A stretch of DNA of 32,781 nucleotides from a bacterium MS4 (GCA_000752215.1 CCFG01000007.1:1-32781), one strand, 5' to 3'. Shown: positions 8,439 to 18,520, counted from the stretch's first letter. Program-made: numbers and translations. The notes: generated by a model from the sequence alone, not told the origin.

Positions 8439-9452
8439 ATGTTTTCAAAAGATATAGGAATAGATTTGGGCACCGCAAATACTCTGGTTTTTATGAAGGG
8501 AAAAGGAATCGTCATGCGCGAGCCTTCGGTGGTCGCCGTTGACGTCCGTACCGATACCGTTCTGGCCGTGGGCGCGCAGGCCAAGGAAATGATCGGCCGC
8601 ACCCCGGGCTCCATCGTCGCGGTCCGCCCGCTGAAGGACGGCGTCATCGCCGACTTCGACATCACCGCCACGATGCTCAAGCACTTTATCCGCAAAGCCG
8701 TGAAATCCAACGCGTTTTCCCGCCCGCACATCATCGTCTGTATCCCTTCCGGCGTAACGGAAGTGGAACGCCGCGCGGTGGAAGACGCCGCCCGTCAAGC
8801 GGGCGCCAACAACGTCGAGCTGATCGAGGAACCCATGGCCGCGGCCATCGGCGCGGGGCTGCCCGTGAGCGAGCCGACCGGCAGCATGGTCGTCGACATC
8901 GGCGGCGGCACGGCGGAGGTCGCCGTGATCTCGCTGGGCGACATCGTCACCTCGGTTTCCGTCCGCGTTGCGGGCGATAAATTTGACGAATCCATTATCT
9001 CCTACGTAAAAAAGAAGTACAACCTGCTGATCGGCGAGCGCACCGCTGAGGAAATCAAAATCAAGATCGGCTCCGCTTTCCCGACCGAGGACAACGAGGA
9101 CGCCACAGTGGAAATCAAGGGGCGCAACCTGGTGGACGGCCTGCCGAAGAACGTGACCATTTCCGCCGAAGAGGTAAGGGAAGCGCTGAGCGACCCGCTG
9201 GCGCTGATTATTGACGCGGTGAAATCGACCCTGGAAAAAACCCCGCCGGAGCTTTCCGCGGATATTATAGACCACGGCATCATGCTGACGGGCGGCGGCG
9301 CCCTGCTGCGCGGGCTGGACAGGCTGGTTGAACAGGAGACCGGAATGCCCGTCCATATTGCCGAAAGCCCGCTGGATTGTGTTGTTGACGGAACGGGCAA
9401 GCTGCTTGAAATCACCATGCCCTCCTCGTATTACAAAAACAACAGAAAATAA
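8439..9452 (+). CDS. mreB: Rod shape-determining protein MreB
   Basis: This 337-residue bacterial actin has the phosphate-1 motif [13 protein letters not shown], the connecting region [14 protein letters not shown], phosphate-2 [15 protein letters not shown], and the adenosine motif [14 protein letters not shown]. MreB forms membrane-bound filaments that guide the cell-wall elongation machinery. The length is standard. AAAGGGG lies about 11 bases before the ATG. It is the first gene after the promoter at 8345-8373. A terminator-like hairpin follows it, and then come mreC, mreD and a class B PBP, so the set encodes a nearly complete elongasome; RodA was not found here. Confidence 0.98.
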   Translation: MFSKDIGIDLGTANTLVFMKGKGIVMREPSVVAVDVRTDTVLAVGAQAKEMIGRTPGSIVAVRPLKDGVIADFDITATMLKHFIRKAVKSNAFSRPHIIVCIPSGVTEVERRAVEDAARQAGANNVELIEEPMAAAIGAGLPVSEPTGSMVVDIGGGTAEVAVISLGDIVTSVSVRVAGDKFDESIISYVKKKYNLLIGERTAEEIKIKIGSAFPTEDNEDATVEIKGRNLVDGLPKNVTISAEEVREALSDPLALIIDAVKSTLEKTPPELSADIIDHGIMLTGGGALLRGLDRLVEQETGMPVHIAESPLDCVVDGTGKLLEITMPSSYYKNNRK

Positions 9453-9464
9453 GGGGATCACTTC

Positions 9465-9492
9465 AGCGGAGGGTGAAAGCTCTCCGCTTTTT
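9465..9492 (+). terminator. Terminator-like hairpin between mreB and mreC
   Basis: AGCGGAG (9465-9471) pairs with CTCCGCT (9482-9488), extended inward by G-U and G-C pairs, with a TTTTT run. It lies inside the operon 13 bases after the mreB stop, so it may partly end transcription and set MreB above MreC, MreD and the PBP. Confidence 0.65.
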
Positions 9493-9538
9493 GCACTTTC
9501 AGGAGATCGCTCCAAAGACTTGAAAAGGAGGTGCCGCG

Positions 9539-10468
9539 TTGAAAGATTTTTTCCATTCCAGGGGATTTAAGGTTCTCATCACCGTTGTGTTCATTATGTT
9601 CGGTCTGATGCTTTATACGGCGAGCACCGGCAGTTCCCTTACCGCGAACCTGCTCAGCCTGATTTCCACCCCGATGCAGAGAGTCAGCACCGTCGTCACC
9701 AACAACGCCGCCGTCGCGGCGCAGAACGCCACGCGCACCAACGAAGAGCTGGCGGCGGAAAACACAGCGCTGAAAAAGCAGATCGAAGAGCTCAACAAAA
9801 AGCTGATCAACTACTACAGCTATCAGCAGGAAAACGCCCAGCTGCGCAAATTTCTGGAGCTGAAAAACGAAAATAAGGATTTCAAACCGGTCTCCGCCGC
9901 GGTCATCGGCCGCGACCCGAACGACCTGTTTTATAATTTCCAGATCGACAAGGGGTCCCTTGCCGGTATTTCCGTCAACGACCCCGTCATTACTGAGGGC
10001 GGCGTGGTCGGCTGGATTTCCAGCGTAAACGCCAGCTACAGCCGGGTGACCACGATTCTTTCCGCGGACACGAAAATCAGCGCCATCGACAAGGTCAACC
10101 GTGATTCCGGGGTCATCAGCAGCGACATCAAGTTCGCCGACAAGGGCGTTCTGAAGCTCGGCTACCTGACCGCGGACACGACGGTAAAACCCGGCGACAT
10201 CATTGTGACAAGCGGCCTGGGCGGCGTATTCCCCCGCAACCTTGCCATCGGCACGGTCAACGAGGTAAAGAACGACCCCTATGATGTTTCGCTTTACGCG
10301 GAGATCAAGCCCTTTGTGGATGTGAAAACCGTGCGCGACGTCATGGTCATTACCGCCTTTGAGGGACAGGGCCAGGCGCTTTCCGACGGCAGCTCTTCCG
10401 CTTCCTCGACTGCTTCCTCAACCGCATCCTCGTCTTCCTCTTCCACCGTTTCTTCCGGGGGGAAATAA
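9539..10468 (+). CDS. mreC: Rod shape-determining protein MreC
   Basis: The 309-residue protein has one N-terminal membrane anchor (about residues 10-28), a coiled coil (about 65-105) and the two-beta-barrel MreC core (VSAAVIGRDPNDLFYNFQIDKG..., then TSGLGGVFPRNLAIGTV). MreC sits outside the membrane, where it bridges MreB/MreD to the class B PBP and helps activate synthesis. The start is TTG at 9539 behind a full AAGGAGGTG site. The last 23 or so residues are almost only Ser, Thr, Ala and Gly, a low-complexity tail not needed for the fold; the downstream PBP has a similar tail. Confidence 0.95.
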   Translation: MKDFFHSRGFKVLITVVFIMFGLMLYTASTGSSLTANLLSLISTPMQRVSTVVTNNAAVAAQNATRTNEELAAENTALKKQIEELNKKLINYYSYQQENAQLRKFLELKNENKDFKPVSAAVIGRDPNDLFYNFQIDKGSLAGISVNDPVITEGGVVGWISSVNASYSRVTTILSADTKISAIDKVNRDSGVISSDIKFADKGVLKLGYLTADTTVKPGDIIVTSGLGGVFPRNLAIGTVNEVKNDPYDVSLYAEIKPFVDVKTVRDVMVITAFEGQGQALSDGSSSASSTASSTASSSSSSTVSSGGK

Positions 10469-10469
10469 G

Positions 10470-10982
10470 ATGGAAAAACTCAAGGTTCTCCGTTATTTCG
10501 CCTATACCATTGAAATACTGGTGTTTTACATGGTTCAGGAGACTCCCGGCCTTGTTCCCGACCTGTTCGGCGCACGGCCGGTGCTTTTGATTCCCATCGC
10601 GCTCTCCATCGCCATGTTTGAGAAAGAGACCGCCGCCATGGCCTTCGGCCTGCTGTGCGGGCTGCTGATCGATTTCGGCGCGGGCGGCGTGCTGGGCTTT
10701 CACGGCCTTCTGCTCTCGGTCATCTGCTACAGCGTGGGGCTGATCGCCGCAAACCTGATCCAGACAAATTTTCTGACCGCCATGATTACCGCGGTGATTT
10801 CCACCGCCGGTGTCGTTTTGCTGCAATGGGTTTTCTTTTACCTGCTGTTCAGCTACTCTCACGCGGCCTACGCGCTGACCGCGCACTATATTCCGCGCTT
10901 CCTCTACACGACCGCGTTTATGCCGGTCGCGTACTACTTCAACAGGGCGCTCGCCCTGCAGATACGGACGAAGGAAGAATAG
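10470..10982 (+). CDS. mreD: Rod shape-determining protein MreD
   Basis: The 170-residue protein is very hydrophobic, with about five or six membrane segments, starting MEKLKVLRYFAYTIEILVFY and ending in a basic tail (RTKEE). MreD is the integral membrane partner of MreC. I chose ATG 10470, one base after the mreC stop with GGGGGGA upstream; the frame stays open farther upstream only because it runs through the Ser-coding repeats of mreC. Sequence conservation in MreD is low, so the call rests on hydrophobicity, size and its place between mreC and the PBP. Confidence 0.9.
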   Translation: MEKLKVLRYFAYTIEILVFYMVQETPGLVPDLFGARPVLLIPIALSIAMFEKETAAMAFGLLCGLLIDFGAGGVLGFHGLLLSVICYSVGLIAANLIQTNFLTAMITAVISTAGVVLLQWVFFYLLFSYSHAAYALTAHYIPRFLYTTAFMPVAYYFNRALALQIRTKEE

Positions 10983-11024
10983 ACCGTACAAAGATTCCTA
11001 TTTGAATGAAAAGGAGGTTCCGCC

Positions 11025-13193
11025 TTGGACAAGCTGAAAGGACATTCTCGCTATTGGGCGATGGGGCTGATTATTTTCGCCATCATGGCCGTCTATACCC
11101 TGCGCCTTGTGGACTGGCAGATTCTCAACGGCTCCTCCTTTCTGGAGGAGGCAAGCAAAACCAGCACCTCCACCGTCGTCATGGATGCCGCCCGCGGCGA
11201 AATCCTCGACTCAAATGGCGTGGGCCTTGCCGTAAACAAAACCGGCTACGCCATTGTGTTCGACCGCGTCTATATGAAGTCCGAGACCCAGAACAACACC
11301 ATTCACCAGCTGATACAGCTTTTGAACCAGCGGGGGGAAAAATGGACGGACATTTTGCCGATCAAGCTGAACGCCAAAGGGCAGTATGAGTTTGTTTCCG
11401 GCATGGACAAGGAAATCGCAACGCTTAAATCGGCGGATTACGCGAATGTGAATTCTTACGCCACGGCGGACCTGTGTATGGCCCACCTGATCGAAAAATA
11501 CAAGGTCACCGGGTACTCCGCCGAGGAGGCGCGCAATATTGTTTCCGTACGCTATAATATGACAAAATCCGCTTTCGGAATTTCGGCGCCGTACACCTTT
11601 GCCGAAGACGTCAGCCGCGACACCATCGCCATCATCAGCGAAAATTCCTCCCTGCTGCCCGGCGCGACGGGGAAGGTGACCACCGTTCGCCAATACCCGA
11701 ACGGCAGCCTTTTACCGCATGTTCTGGGAACCATCGGCTCCATTTCCCGGGAGGAATACGACGAGCTGAAGGACAAGGGCTACGCGTTTAACGACCGGCT
11801 GGGAAAGAGCGGCATCGAGCAGGCATTTGAAAGTATGCTGCGCGGCAAGGCCGGGGAAAAAGTGGTGGAAACCACGAACACCGGCGCGCTGGCCTCGGAA
11901 ACGGTAAAGACCGCGCCGGTTTCCGGCGACACCGTTTATCTGACTGTGGACAGCAGAATCCAGAGTGTCCTCAACGTTTCCCTGGCCAACAACGTAAAGG
12001 CGACCCAGGCCAACGGGCGCAAGCTTTCCGCCCAGCGCTACAAGGGGATGTCGAGCGGCCACGGCGAGGACTGCGTCGCGGGCGCCGCGGTTGTGCTGCG
12101 GGTAAAGGATTTCTCCGTGCTGGCGGCGTCCACCTATCCGACCTACGACCTGACGGAATACCTGAACGATACCAATTATTACACGTCCCTGATCAATAAC
12201 AAGGATAAGCCGCTGATCGACCGCGCTTTCAACGGTGTGTTCACCCCCGGCTCCATCATCAAGCCCTATGTTGCGCTGGCCGCGCTGCAGGAAAAAGCGA
12301 TTACGACCTCCACCCGGCTGGAAGGCAACAGCAAGTACACCCGCTTTGCGGACACCGGCCTTGTTCTGGGCAGTATCGGCAACTACGGCATGATCACCGC
12401 GAATTACGCGATCCAGAAGTCCAGCAACTCCTTCTTCTACGAAGTGGGGTACCGGCTGGGAATTACCAACATGAACCTGTACGCCAAGCGCTTCGGGCTG
12501 GGCGTAAAAACCGGGATTGAGCTGCACGAAAACGCCGGAATCCTGGGCGGTCCTTCCGAACGTACCGCCGCGGGCGGCGGGGGATGGTACGACGCCGACA
12601 CCGTCGAAGCCGCCGTGGGTCAGGCCGACAACAAGTTTACTCCCCTTCAGCTGGCGACCTATACCGCCACGATCGCGAACAACGGCGTGCGCTTAAAACC
12701 CCATCTGGTCGGCAAGGTGACCGACTATTCCCGCAAAAACGTGATTTCACAGACCTCTCCCGAAACGGTGGACAATATCGGGGTCTCCCAATCCTACATC
12801 AATTACGTCAAGGAGGCCATGCGCAGCGTGGCGACCGCCGGTACGGCGAGCTCCACCTTCAAAAACTACGGGATCGCCATCGCCGCCAAAACCGGTACCG
12901 CGGTACAGACCCCGCACTCCGACAACGTTACCTTCGTGGCTTTCGCGCCGTACGACAACCCGGAGATCGCCGTGGCGGTCGTGCTGGAGCACGGCGCGAC
13001 CAGCATGTATTCCAACGCCGTGGCCAAGGACATCCTCGACGCGTACTTTTACGGGAAAACCGTCGACGCCAGCGGCAACCTTGTTATGCCGTCCGCTTCC
13101 GGCACCGCTTCCTCCGGGGCCTCTTCGGGAACGGCTTCTGGCACGGCGTCGGGGAACCCGTCTTCCTCTTCCTCCGGCTCCTCCGCGGGCTGA
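11025..13193 (+). CDS. Class B penicillin-binding protein (PBP2/MrdA type) transpeptidase
   Basis: The 722-residue protein has one N-terminal membrane segment (about residues 9-27), a pedestal/dimerisation region starting near ARGEILDSNG, and a transpeptidase domain with SIIK (Ser410-Lys413, active-site serine), SSN (466-468) and KTGT (623-626). It crosslinks peptidoglycan during elongation as partner of RodA. The start is TTG at 11025 behind AAAGGAGG. Residues from about 690 onward form a Ser/Gly/Ala/Thr tail lying outside the membrane. It ends the mre operon; no clear terminator follows, and the next gene has its own promoter. Confidence 0.95.
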   Translation: MDKLKGHSRYWAMGLIIFAIMAVYTLRLVDWQILNGSSFLEEASKTSTSTVVMDAARGEILDSNGVGLAVNKTGYAIVFDRVYMKSETQNNTIHQLIQLLNQRGEKWTDILPIKLNAKGQYEFVSGMDKEIATLKSADYANVNSYATADLCMAHLIEKYKVTGYSAEEARNIVSVRYNMTKSAFGISAPYTFAEDVSRDTIAIISENSSLLPGATGKVTTVRQYPNGSLLPHVLGTIGSISREEYDELKDKGYAFNDRLGKSGIEQAFESMLRGKAGEKVVETTNTGALASETVKTAPVSGDTVYLTVDSRIQSVLNVSLANNVKATQANGRKLSAQRYKGMSSGHGEDCVAGAAVVLRVKDFSVLAASTYPTYDLTEYLNDTNYYTSLINNKDKPLIDRAFNGVFTPGSIIKPYVALAALQEKAITTSTRLEGNSKYTRFADTGLVLGSIGNYGMITANYAIQKSSNSFFYEVGYRLGITNMNLYAKRFGLGVKTGIELHENAGILGGPSERTAAGGGGWYDADTVEAAVGQADNKFTPLQLATYTATIANNGVRLKPHLVGKVTDYSRKNVISQTSPETVDNIGVSQSYINYVKEAMRSVATAGTASSTFKNYGIAIAAKTGTAVQTPHSDNVTFVAFAPYDNPEIAVAVVLEHGATSMYSNAVAKDILDAYFYGKTVDASGNLVMPSASGTASSGASSGTASGTASGNPSSSSSGSSAG

Positions 13194-13264
13194 GCGCCGC
13201 AGAGTTAAATTGTTAACAAAATATTAAATGTTTTGTTTTGTGTATTTACGACAATAAAAACGCT

Positions 13265-13293
13265 TTGACTACCAGGAATGTTTGTGGTAATAT
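13265..13293 (+). promoter_or_regulatory. Sigma-A-type promoter for minD
   Basis: TTGACT (13265-13270), a 17-base spacer and TAATAT (13288-13293). Transcription should start near 13300, only about 11 bases before the ATG at 13311, so the leader would be very short. Just upstream (13210-13219) is the palindrome TTGTTAACAA in an AT-rich stretch. Confidence 0.65.
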
Positions 13294-13310
13294 GAGAGCG
13301 AGGTTTTTAT

Positions 13311-14057
13311 ATGGGTGTCGCAACAGTCATCACATCGGGTAAGGGCGGTGTAGGGAAATCCACCGTAACAGCCGGCCTTGGTTTTGCTTTGGCAGCCAGG
13401 GGCAGGCGTGTTTTGCTGATTGACGGCGACGCCGGTCTGGGATGTCTGGATCATATGCTCGGCGTTGCGGAGCAGCAGGTCTTTGATATTGCGGACGTGG
13501 TTTCGGGCCGTGCCGAACCGGTAAAAGCCGTTTATTCGTGTCCCTTTTCGGAAAGGCTGTTTTTGCTGCCCGCCCCCGCGAGGGAGGACGATTTAATCAG
13601 CCCGGATATTATGAAGCAGCTCGTATCGGTACTTTCCCGGTATTACGACCATGTACTGATCGACAGCCCCGCCGGGGTGGGCGGAGGCTTTGCGAGCGCG
13701 GCGGCTTCGGCCCAGCGCGCGCTGATTGTCACAACACCCGATCCCATTTGTGTGCGAAATGCAAATAAAGCGCATTTTTTACTGGAACAGGCCGGGATAA
13801 AACAGCAGCGGCTGATTATCAACCGTTTCAGCGGGCATAATTTCTACACGCAGGGATTTTACCCGGATCTTGATTCTGTGATCGATTCCGCCGGGGTACG
13901 GCTCATCGCCGTGATTCCGGAGGACATGCTTCTGGCGGCCGCCGCTTCCAACTGTGAACCGGCCCCGCAGAAATCGGCCGGCGCAATGGCTTTCGGCCGG
14001 CTTGCCGCAAGGCTGGAAGGCGAACATGTGCCCCTGGCCGCGCTGCAGAAATTTTAA
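13311..14057 (+). CDS. minD: MinD-like ParA-family ATPase
   Basis: The 248-residue protein has a deviant Walker A SGKGGVGKST (with the signature lysine), LLIDGDAGLGCLDHMLG, and the switch motif VLIDSPAGVG, all as in MinD. MinD places the division site by recruiting MinC to the membrane. The C-terminus ends AARLEGEHVPLAALQKF, stopping where MinD normally carries its amphipathic membrane-targeting helix, and neither minC nor minE is nearby. It could be a MinD that works with distant partners, or a related ATPase with a changed role. The leader is very short, with GCGAGG as a weak binding site. Confidence 0.85.
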   Translation: MGVATVITSGKGGVGKSTVTAGLGFALAARGRRVLLIDGDAGLGCLDHMLGVAEQQVFDIADVVSGRAEPVKAVYSCPFSERLFLLPAPAREDDLISPDIMKQLVSVLSRYYDHVLIDSPAGVGGGFASAAASAQRALIVTTPDPICVRNANKAHFLLEQAGIKQQRLIINRFSGHNFYTQGFYPDLDSVIDSAGVRLIAVIPEDMLLAAAASNCEPAPQKSAGAMAFGRLAARLEGEHVPLAALQKF

Positions 14058-14091
14058 TTCTACATATTCCTGATTTTAGGAGGAAATAAAT

Positions 14092-14496
14092 ATGAATATT
14101 GCTTTAATCGCCCATGACGCAAAGAAGGAACTCATGGTTCAGTTCTGCATCGCCTACTGCGGTGTTTTGAGCCGTCACCTGCTTTGTGCGACCGGCACCA
14201 CGGGCAAGATGGTTTCCGAAGCGACCGGGCTTGAAATACAGCGCTTTCTGGGCGGCTCTCAGGGCGGCGACCAGCAGATTGCTGCGCGCATTGCCTGCAA
14301 CGAGGTAGACCTGCTCCTGTTTTTCCGCGACCCGCTGAACCCGAAGCCGCACGAGCCGAACGACATGAACCTGCTGCGCCTGTGCGACATGCACAATATC
14401 CCCGTCGCGACCAACATCGCCACCGCGGAGGTCCTGATTCACGGTCTGGAGCGCGGCGATCTTGACTGGCGCAACATTTTGAATCCGAAAGCCTGA
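14092..14496 (+). CDS. mgsA: Methylglyoxal synthase
   Basis: The 134-residue protein converts dihydroxyacetone phosphate to methylglyoxal and phosphate, a bypass of lower glycolysis used when phosphate is short or sugar phosphates build up. It starts [13 protein letters not shown] and shows the phosphate-binding TGTTG, then [10 protein letters not shown], which carries a catalytic Asp region, and FFRDPL. The length is slightly below that of the E. coli enzyme (152). A strong AGGAGG site precedes the ATG. The gene lies 34 bases after minD and directly before the T-box leader. Confidence 0.95.
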   Translation: MNIALIAHDAKKELMVQFCIAYCGVLSRHLLCATGTTGKMVSEATGLEIQRFLGGSQGGDQQIAARIACNEVDLLLFFRDPLNPKPHEPNDMNLLRLCDMHNIPVATNIATAEVLIHGLERGDLDWRNILNPKA

Positions 14497-14509
14497 TTTT
14501 TTATTTCGG

Positions 14510-14722
14510 CAATGACCGGAAGGAGTACCCAAAAGCTTGGCCACAGGGAGGGCGCGTCCCGGACTGTAAGCGCGCCTGCAGAAAAGCTTTGGGGAAGACA
14601 TCCGCGAGCTGGCACGCCGCCCCGCGTTTCGGGGCTTTTTGAGGAGAGCTTCGGCTCTTGAAAAAGGGTGGCACCGCGAGGATCATTCTCCCTCGTCCCT
14701 TTGGCTGGGACGGGGGCTTTTT
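14510..14722 (+). ncRNA. T-box leader controlling hisS-aspS
   Basis: The T-box sequence AGGGTGGCACCGCG is exact at 14665-14678. Stem I can be drawn: CGGA (14517-14520) pairs with TCCG (14601-14604); above the specifier loop CCCAAAAGCTT (14528-14538) pairs with AAGCTTTGGG. The 5' side of the loop has the usual AGTA (14524-14527). The 3' side reads AAGACA, placing GAC (Asp) at 14597-14599 in the normal specifier position; CAT (His) overlaps it at 14599-14601. The terminator is CCCTCGTCCC (14690-14699) with GGGACGGGGG (14707-14716) and a T-run. Uncharged tRNA binding should favour the antiterminator and turn on the synthetases. Confidence 0.93.
14690..14722 (+). terminator. T-box regulated terminator
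   Basis: A ten-base stem (14690-14699 with 14707-14716, including one G-T pair), a 7-base loop and CTTTTT. Its 5' arm also pairs with the AAGGG before the T-box bulge, giving the alternative antiterminator. Confidence 0.85.
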
Positions 14723-14770
14723 GCATTTTTAACCATTTTTACAGATTATCTTAAGGTAAGGAGAAACGCT

Positions 14771-16063
14771 ATGGAACTGATCAAGGCACAAAAAGGGACG
14801 CAGGATTTACTGCCCGCCCAGACGGAAAAATGGCAGGTCGTGGAGGACGTGATGCGCAGCGAGGCCAAAATCCACGGCTTCGGGGAAATCCGCACCCCGG
14901 TTTTTGAAGATACCCGGCTTTTCCAGCGCTCGGTGGGGGAAACCACCGACGTGGTGCAGAAAGAGATGTATACCTTCAACGACAAGGGCGGCCGCTCCGT
15001 CACCCTCCGGCCGGAGGGGACCGCGGGCGCGGTGCGCGCCATGCTGGAGCACGGCATGTACAACGACGGGCTGCCGCTGCGCCTTTCCTACTTTACCTCC
15101 TGCTACCGCTATGAAAACACCCAGGCGGGCCGTCTGCGCGAATTCCACCAGTTCGGACTTGAGGTGTTCGGCACCCAGTCCCCCATGGCGGACGCCGAGC
15201 TGATCGGCACGGCGAAAAGCATTTTCAGCCGTCTCGGCGTACGGAACCTCAAGCTGGAGATCAACTCCATCGGCTGCCCCGACTGCCGTGCGGAATATTA
15301 CGAGGCTTTGCGGGCGTATTTCAGCGACTACAGGGACCAGCTCTGCGAAACCTGCCAGGGCCGTCTGGAGCGCAACCCGATGCGGATTCTGGACTGCAAA
15401 AGCCCGGTCTGCTCCAAAATCGCCGCCGGTGCGCCGCGGATGCTGGACTACTTATGCGACGACTGCCGCACGCACTTTGAAAGCGTAAAAACCTACCTTG
15501 ACGCGATCCATATCGAATATACCGTCAATCCCTCCATTGTCCGCGGGCTGGACTACTACACCAAAACGGTGTTTGAGTTTGTTTCCGACGACCTCGGCGC
15601 GCAGAGCACCGTCTGCGGCGGCGGGCGCTACGACGGACTGGTGGAGGAGATGGGCGGACAGCCCATGCCCGCGCTGGGCTTCGGTCTGGGCATGGAGCGC
15701 CTGATGATGATTCTGGACGCGCAGAAGGTCGAATTCCCCGAGCCGGAGACCTGCGACCTGTTCCTCGGGGCGCTTGGCGACGCGGCAAGGCTGGAAGCGT
15801 TTAAGCTGGCGCACAGCTTACAGGAATATTCCATCAGCGCCGCGTGCGATATCAACGACCGCGGGCTGAAGGCACAGATGAAATACGCGGACAAGATCGC
15901 CGCGAAATATTCCCTGGTCCTGGGCGACGACGAGCTTGCAACCAAAAAGGCCGTCATCAAGAACATGAAGACCGGCGAGAAGTCGAAAATCGATCTGAGC
16001 AAGGACTTTGTGGAGCAGTTTGTCACGCTGCAGACGAAGGACGAGGACTCCATCGATTTTTAA
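14771..16063 (+). CDS. hisS: Histidyl-tRNA synthetase
   Basis: The 430-residue class II synthetase charges tRNA-His. Visible motifs are the N-terminal KGTQDLLP, motif 2 FTSCYRYENTQAGRLREFHQF, the HisRS-specific RGLDYYTKTVFEF, and motif 3 ALGFGLGMERL, followed by the C-terminal anticodon-binding domain. A CPDC...CETC cysteine pair arrangement in the middle (about residues 175-205) is common in bacterial HisRS. I chose ATG 14771, with AAGGAG 8 bases upstream; the frame stays open upstream only through the T-box leader. It is the first gene under the T-box, followed by aspS after a 162-base gap that contains a repeat. Confidence 0.97.
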   Translation: MELIKAQKGTQDLLPAQTEKWQVVEDVMRSEAKIHGFGEIRTPVFEDTRLFQRSVGETTDVVQKEMYTFNDKGGRSVTLRPEGTAGAVRAMLEHGMYNDGLPLRLSYFTSCYRYENTQAGRLREFHQFGLEVFGTQSPMADAELIGTAKSIFSRLGVRNLKLEINSIGCPDCRAEYYEALRAYFSDYRDQLCETCQGRLERNPMRILDCKSPVCSKIAAGAPRMLDYLCDDCRTHFESVKTYLDAIHIEYTVNPSIVRGLDYYTKTVFEFVSDDLGAQSTVCGGGRYDGLVEEMGGQPMPALGFGLGMERLMMILDAQKVEFPEPETCDLFLGALGDAARLEAFKLAHSLQEYSISAACDINDRGLKAQMKYADKIAAKYSLVLGDDELATKKAVIKNMKTGEKSKIDLSKDFVEQFVTLQTKDEDSIDF

Positions 16064-16160
16064 TACAAGCCCCCTCCGAGGGGACTGACAGCGGCACTCC
16101 CTCCGGCGCGTCGGAAGAAGCTGTGGCACGACATCTTCGTGGTTTTCATTGACGAGAATG
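16064..16160 (+). repeat. Fragment of interspersed palindromic repeat between hisS and aspS
   Basis: CCCCCTCCGAGGGG (about 16070-16083) is followed by a GACTGACAGC segment and later GGTTTTCATTGACGA (16141-16155). The last 15-base word recurs exactly at 18718-18732 and, in reverse with one change, at 18321-18335. The first part resembles the repeat at 22291-22370. The repeat sits inside an operon, where it would be transcribed. Confidence 0.6.
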
Positions 16161-16225
16161 CAAAAGCAATCAAGTGATTTTATCAGCAGTCTGATATTGA
16201 ATATCATTAATTGGAGGCTATTTTA

Positions 16226-18010
<1,785 letters not shown>

Positions 18011-18015
18011 TCATC

Positions 18016-18048
18016 CGGCGCTCCGCAGTTTTGCGGAGCGCCGTTTCC
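18016..18048 (+). terminator. Terminator after aspS
   Basis: A perfect 12-bp stem, CGGCGCTCCGCA (18016-18027) with TGCGGAGCGCCG (18032-18043), a 4-base loop and a short T-rich tail. It closes the hisS-aspS unit. Confidence 0.75.
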
Positions 18049-18088
18049 ATTTACAGCAAAGTTTTTGCTTTTTATCATAATGGAAATA

Positions 18089-18117
18089 TTGTAGCTAATC
18101 CTATAACCTGTTATAAT
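18089..18117 (+). promoter_or_regulatory. Orphan sigma-A-type promoter upstream of the repeats
   Basis: TTGTAG (18089-18094), a 17-base spacer and TATAAT (18112-18117). No gene follows for 650 bases, so it either makes a long leader for queH or a non-coding transcript through the repeats. Confidence 0.55.
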
Positions 18118-18132
18118 GAAGCAAAGCGGACC

Positions 18133-18262
18133 ATGCGGACCTGCCGGTCAGGAAGCGCCTACGGCGATGTTTCCAATTGGCTTACGTTAAATCGGGAGCG
18201 GATTGCTCCGAAACTCCTTCCGTCGCGCCGGGCGCGACACCTCCCTCATGGAGGGAGGCGGG
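18133..18262 (+). repeat. Interspersed repeat, copy 1
   Basis: Bases 18133-18168 match 18521-18556 with two changes out of 36. Bases 18221-18262 match 18580-18621 over 42 bases with few changes. The second block contains the small palindrome CCTCCCTC-ATG-GAGGGAGG. The spacer between the blocks differs from copy 2. Confidence 0.8.
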
Positions 18263-18382
18263 GGTTCGGCCTCTTTAGGCTCCCTCCTTGAGGAAGTTTA
18301 ACCCTTCCTTTCCGTATCCCCCGTCAATGAAAACCGCAGCAGTATCGTATTCTATATAGATACTTTGGGGATACCTGGGGGT

Positions 18383-18432
18383 GCAGGGGGATTTTATGGA
18401 GCCCTCCCGCCGGGAATTTAAAATCCCCCTGC
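18383..18432. repeat. Perfect 14-bp inverted repeat
   Basis: GCAGGGGGATTTTA (18383-18396) and TAAAATCCCCCTGC (18419-18432) are exact reverse complements around a 22-base loop. RNA from either strand would form a strong hairpin. Confidence 0.85.
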
Positions 18433-18442
18433 GCGTCCTTTG

Positions 18443-18470
18443 CCTACTTTCGGACCAGAGCGAAAGTAGG
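18443..18470. repeat. Perfect 10-bp hairpin (CCTACTTTCG type)
   Basis: CCTACTTTCG (18443-18452) pairs exactly with CGAAAGTAGG (18461-18470) around GACCAGAG. From memory, similar CCTACTTTC/GAAAGTAGG palindromes occur between genes in many Oscillospirales. Confidence 0.75.
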
Positions 18471-18520
18471 GACCCGCCCGGCCTGAGGGCAGAGCTGACG
18501 ATCAACTCCCACTTGCGGTA

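Noticed and set aside
10359-10469. Pro/Arg-rich N-terminal extension of MreD
   Set aside because: It is the +1 reading of the Ser-rich end of mreC; ATG 10470 with GGGGGGA upstream is the natural start.
14462-14506. A promoter for the T-box leader at the end of mgsA
   Set aside because: TTGAAT-17-TATTTC is present but the -10 is poor; readthrough from mgsA is as likely, so it is not listed as a feature.
14639-14770. N-terminal extension of HisRS by 44 residues
   Set aside because: The extra codons run through the T-box and terminator; ATG 14771 has a proper binding site and starts the conserved HisRS sequence.
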